Source: Bryobacterales bacterium
GTDB taxonomy: Bacteria; Acidobacteriota; Terriglobia; Bryobacterales; Bryobacteraceae
Assembly: GCA_016880505.1 (NCBI GenBank)
Contig: JAEHDI010000011.1
Span: 1 to 10,198, forward strand
Direction of reading: 5' to 3'
Length of the DNA stretch: 10,198 bases
Below, piece after piece: positions 8,615 through 10,198 of the stretch. Positions within the stretch are counted from its first letter, which is position 1; the number at the start of each line of letters is the position of its first letter. The translations under genes and the position numbers were made by a program. A model generated the notes under the pieces. The model was given only the letters and a program-made list of their open reading frames with translations. It was not told the DNA's origin and did not search any database.

Positions 8615-9607
8615 GTGCTTCGGTTCTTGCTCCTCTTGCTCACCGCCACCTGTTGCGCCGCACAACCGCTGCGCGGCCCCATTGTGGCCATCGATTTCTA
8701 TGGAGCTGCGGCCGTCGATTTCACACGTCTCCGTGCCGTCATTCCGTTTCAAGTTGGCGATATCTTTGGAGAGGGGGCCACATTTCAGGAGCGGTCGCCA
8801 GAGGAGTTTCAGAAACTCATAAACAAGAATCGCATCTCGTATGCGCCGGTTTTCATTCCCGAACTCAACGGCTGGGTACTTTACGTTGATGTAGAACCGC
8901 CGGACACATCGCCGGCAATCTGGAATCCCGCGCCAGCCGAAACCGAAAAACTGCCTGCAAAAATCGTTCATCTGTACGAGCACGCAATGGACCGATATGG
9001 GAACGGAGGGATTTACGCCGGGGACGAGACGACGAACGGCTACTCGCTTTCCAAGGATCCAATCATGCGTTCAGACGAACTCAAGCTGATCGAGTACGCA
9101 CGAGCGCACGCAAAGCGCGTTTACTCGGCTCTGAAACGCTCCGCCTCACCCCGGGATCGAATTGCGGCGGCGTGGGTCGCAGGCTACGCTCCCAAGGGCT
9201 CGCATCAACTTACAGCGCTTCTCCATGCCGTTTTGGATCCCGATTCCACGGTCCGTAATAACGCGATCCGTGTTCTCGCGGTCCTCGCCTCGCACGACGT
9301 CGGCATTGCCCGCCGGATTTCGCCGGATCCTTTCATCCCCATGCTGCATTCGCTCACATGGAGTGATCGAAACAAAGCTATGTTTCTCTTGGATCCCGTC
9401 ACCGCCGCTCGGGATCCCCAAACGATCAAGAGCCTTCGACGCCAGGCCATCGAACCCCTCCGGCAGATGTCCCGCTGGACCTACTGGGGCCATGCCAGCA
9501 TGGCTCTCGTCCTTCTGGGCAGAATCGCGGAAATCCCCGAGGTGCGTCTGCAGAGTTTGCTACAGGCCCGCGACGCCGCTGCGATTCTGAATCAGGTACG
9601 TGATTAG
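8615..9607 (+). CDS. secreted protein with POTRA-like domain and HEAT-like repeats
   Basis: The protein has 330 residues from GTG 8615. This start is chosen because it begins directly with a signal peptide: LRFLLLLLTATCCAAQ, with a likely signal peptidase I cut after CAA (residue 16). The same frame is open upstream to ATG 8528, but that would overlap the channel gene by 41 bases and bury the signal peptide behind about 29 poorly ordered residues. Residues 22-95 (GPIVAIDFYGAAAVDF, then FQVGDIF, ending WVLYVDVEPPD) have the strand-helix-helix-strand pattern of a POTRA domain. Residues about 165-330 are helical with HEAT-like repeats, clearest at LDPDSTVRNNAIRVLAVLAS (207-226). A Cys pair at 13-14 lies in the signal peptide but has no good lipobox. 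No enzyme motif is visible. A role as a periplasmic scaffold or protein-interaction module is inference. Codon use is less C/G-biased than in its neighbours. Confidence 0.75.
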   Translation: MLRFLLLLLTATCCAAQPLRGPIVAIDFYGAAAVDFTRLRAVIPFQVGDIFGEGATFQERSPEEFQKLINKNRISYAPVFIPELNGWVLYVDVEPPDTSPAIWNPAPAETEKLPAKIVHLYEHAMDRYGNGGIYAGDETTNGYSLSKDPIMRSDELKLIEYARAHAKRVYSALKRSASPRDRIAAAWVAGYAPKGSHQLTALLHAVLDPDSTVRNNAIRVLAVLASHDVGIARRISPDPFIPMLHSLTWSDRNKAMFLLDPVTAARDPQTIKSLRRQAIEPLRQMSRWTYWGHASMALVLLGRIAEIPEVRLQSLLQARDAAAILNQVRD

Positions 9608-9738
9608 CTCGGGGATGGTTTGTTCGTCAGGGCCGCCAGTTCCTGGGCGTAGCGCCGTGCCCAGCCAGGAGTTCGGCTCCGTCTTCCGCTCGGCAAACCG
9701 TGCCTCCAGCCATCCGAGCTGATCTCGCCGCGGAACAT
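9604..9738 (-). CDS. small basic protein, 44 residues, unknown function
   Basis: On the minus strand AGGAGG (9744-9749) stands five bases before ATG 9738, a near-ideal initiation site. The ORF then runs 44 codons to TAA at 9604-9606, overlapping the stop codon of the HEAT-repeat gene tail to tail. The peptide (MFRGEISSDGWRHGLPSGRR, then SRTPGWARRYAQELAALTNK and PSPS) is rich in Arg, Gly and Ser. It has no membrane segment or known motif. The strong ribosome site and the tight convergent stop argue for a real gene; its short length and the lack of recognised relatives argue for caution. A longer upstream ATG at 9861 would run antisense into the PspC gene and is unlikely. Confidence 0.5.
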   Translation of the reverse strand: MFRGEISSDGWRHGLPSGRRSRTPGWARRYAQELAALTNKPSPS

Positions 9739-9780
9739 TCGGCCCTCCTTTTGCGTAGTCTCTTGGCGAAGGGAGTCAAT

Positions 9781-9785
9781 GGAGG
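9781..9785 (+). promoter_or_regulatory. Shine-Dalgarno that decides the PspC-protein start
   Basis: GGAGG lies five bases before ATG 9791. The alternative in-frame ATG at 9779 would overlap this site and adds MEAS before the zinc ribbon, which in related proteins normally starts within the first few residues. Confidence 0.6.
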
Positions 9786-9790
9786 CTTCG

Positions 9791-10123
9791 ATGTATTGCA
9801 CGCAATGCGGTTTCAAGCTGGATGACGGCGATGTCTTCTGCGCCAAGTGTGGTAAGGCCACCAGGGCCGACGCTCCTCCCCGGGCACAGTCTGAAAGGCG
9901 GCGTCTCGTCCGGCCCGTCGAGGACCGGAAAATCGCCGGTGTCTGCGCCGGCTTCGCCCGCTACCTGGATGTCGACCCCGTGCTGGTCCGCGTGCTCTGG
10001 CTTGTACTCGCCCTTACTGCCGGGGTCGGGTTCATCGCCTATATCGTCGCCTGGATCGTCATGCCGAAAGAGGAGTCCCTGCCCCCGGCCGCTTTCACCG
10101 AGCGGGCCTCCACGGAAGGCTGA
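9791..10123 (+). CDS. zinc-ribbon and PspC-domain membrane protein
   Basis: This is a 110-residue protein. An N-terminal zinc ribbon uses four cysteines in two CxxC pairs (YCTQCG and FCAKCG; C3, C6, C17, C20). A short charged linker follows, then one PspC domain (about 39-94, RRLVRPVEDRKIAGVCAGFARYLDVD onward). It contains a hydrophobic helix (about 67-91) ending IVMPKEE, the usual end of the domain. PspC in enterobacteria senses membrane stress and relieves PspA inhibition of PspF. In other phyla PspC domains are stand-alone or fused to zinc ribbons, and their role is less clear. There is no pspA, pspB or pspF beside it. It is divergent from the 44-residue ORF. Domain calls are confident; a stress-sensing role is inferred from the family. 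Confidence 0.9.
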   Translation: MYCTQCGFKLDDGDVFCAKCGKATRADAPPRAQSERRRLVRPVEDRKIAGVCAGFARYLDVDPVLVRVLWLVLALTAGVGFIAYIVAWIVMPKEESLPPAAFTERASTEG

Positions 10124-10147
10124 TCACACAGGCCCCGACCCTCCTCT

Positions 10148-10198
10148 TCAATCGCTCATCAGGAAGATGAAGGGCCGCACGTCCTCCTCCGGCGTCCA
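10148..10198 (-). CDS. C-terminal end of a minus-strand gene entering from the right edge
   Basis: Reading the minus strand from the window edge gives WTPEEDVRPFIFLMSD and then TGA (10148-10150). The peptide looks like a natural C-terminus, and its convergent position 24 bases from the PspC stop fits a gene end. Only 16 codons are visible, so neither the family nor even coding status is firm. Confidence 0.4.
   Translation of the reverse strand, partial: WTPEEDVRPFIFLMSD

Noticed and set aside
9055..9417. Five GGATCC sites within 363 bases
   Set aside because: Each is an Asp-Pro dipeptide coded GAT-CCN after a codon ending in G (KDP, LDP, PDP, LDP, RDP) in the HEAT-like part of the protein. 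Protein repeats and codon choice explain it.
9643..9664. Hairpin CTGGGC / GCCCAG with a ten-base loop
   Set aside because: There is no following T-run on either strand and it lies inside the small minus-strand ORF, so it is not supported as a terminator.

Overview
The window is GC-rich bacterial DNA, with third codon positions mostly C or G, the standard genetic code and short intergenic gaps. A Tat-exported Gfo/Idh/MocA oxidoreductase, a Tat-exported MsrP, a zinc-ribbon/PspC protein and a small MscS-type channel together suggest Acidobacteriota, perhaps Solibacter/Bryobacter-like. That assignment is an inference from gene style; no rRNA or other marker is present.

Left part (1-2526): on the minus strand a family 2 glycosyltransferase is followed 22 bases later by a Tat-signal Gfo/Idh/MocA oxidoreductase that runs off the left edge. 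Divergent from them, on the plus strand, is a type I signal peptidase (lepB). Its likely promoter, with a consensus TATAAT, overlaps the start of the glycosyltransferase gene. The next block is msrP (minus strand, convergent with lepB, no msrQ beside it) and, divergent from it, a large FAD-dependent oxidoreductase of the UDP-galactopyranose mutase/amine oxidase type.

Centre (5125-8568) is the most unusual part. A roughly 924-codon ATPase gene has a long uncharacterised N-terminal region, an AAA/STAND-like NTPase core and a C-terminal winged-helix-like domain. It is interrupted by an in-frame TAG at 5179, an in-frame TGA at 5755 and a one-base frameshift near 7108. Its stop codon overlaps the ribosome binding site of an MscS-like channel gene, so the two were probably translated as a unit. 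The channel keeps its transmembrane and pore-helix region but appears to have lost the middle of its cytoplasmic domain. I read this as a decaying two-gene ATPase-channel module. Intact relatives elsewhere, if they exist, could represent an uncharacterised ATP-dependent membrane-channel system.

Right part (8615-10198): a secreted protein with a POTRA-like N-terminus and HEAT-like repeats, probably read from a leaderless GTG start directly behind a TATAAT box; a 44-codon minus-strand ORF with a strong Shine-Dalgarno sequence; a zinc-ribbon plus PspC membrane protein; and the last 16 codons of a minus-strand gene entering from the right edge. I found no tRNA, rRNA, CRISPR array, insertion sequence or convincing intrinsic terminator.
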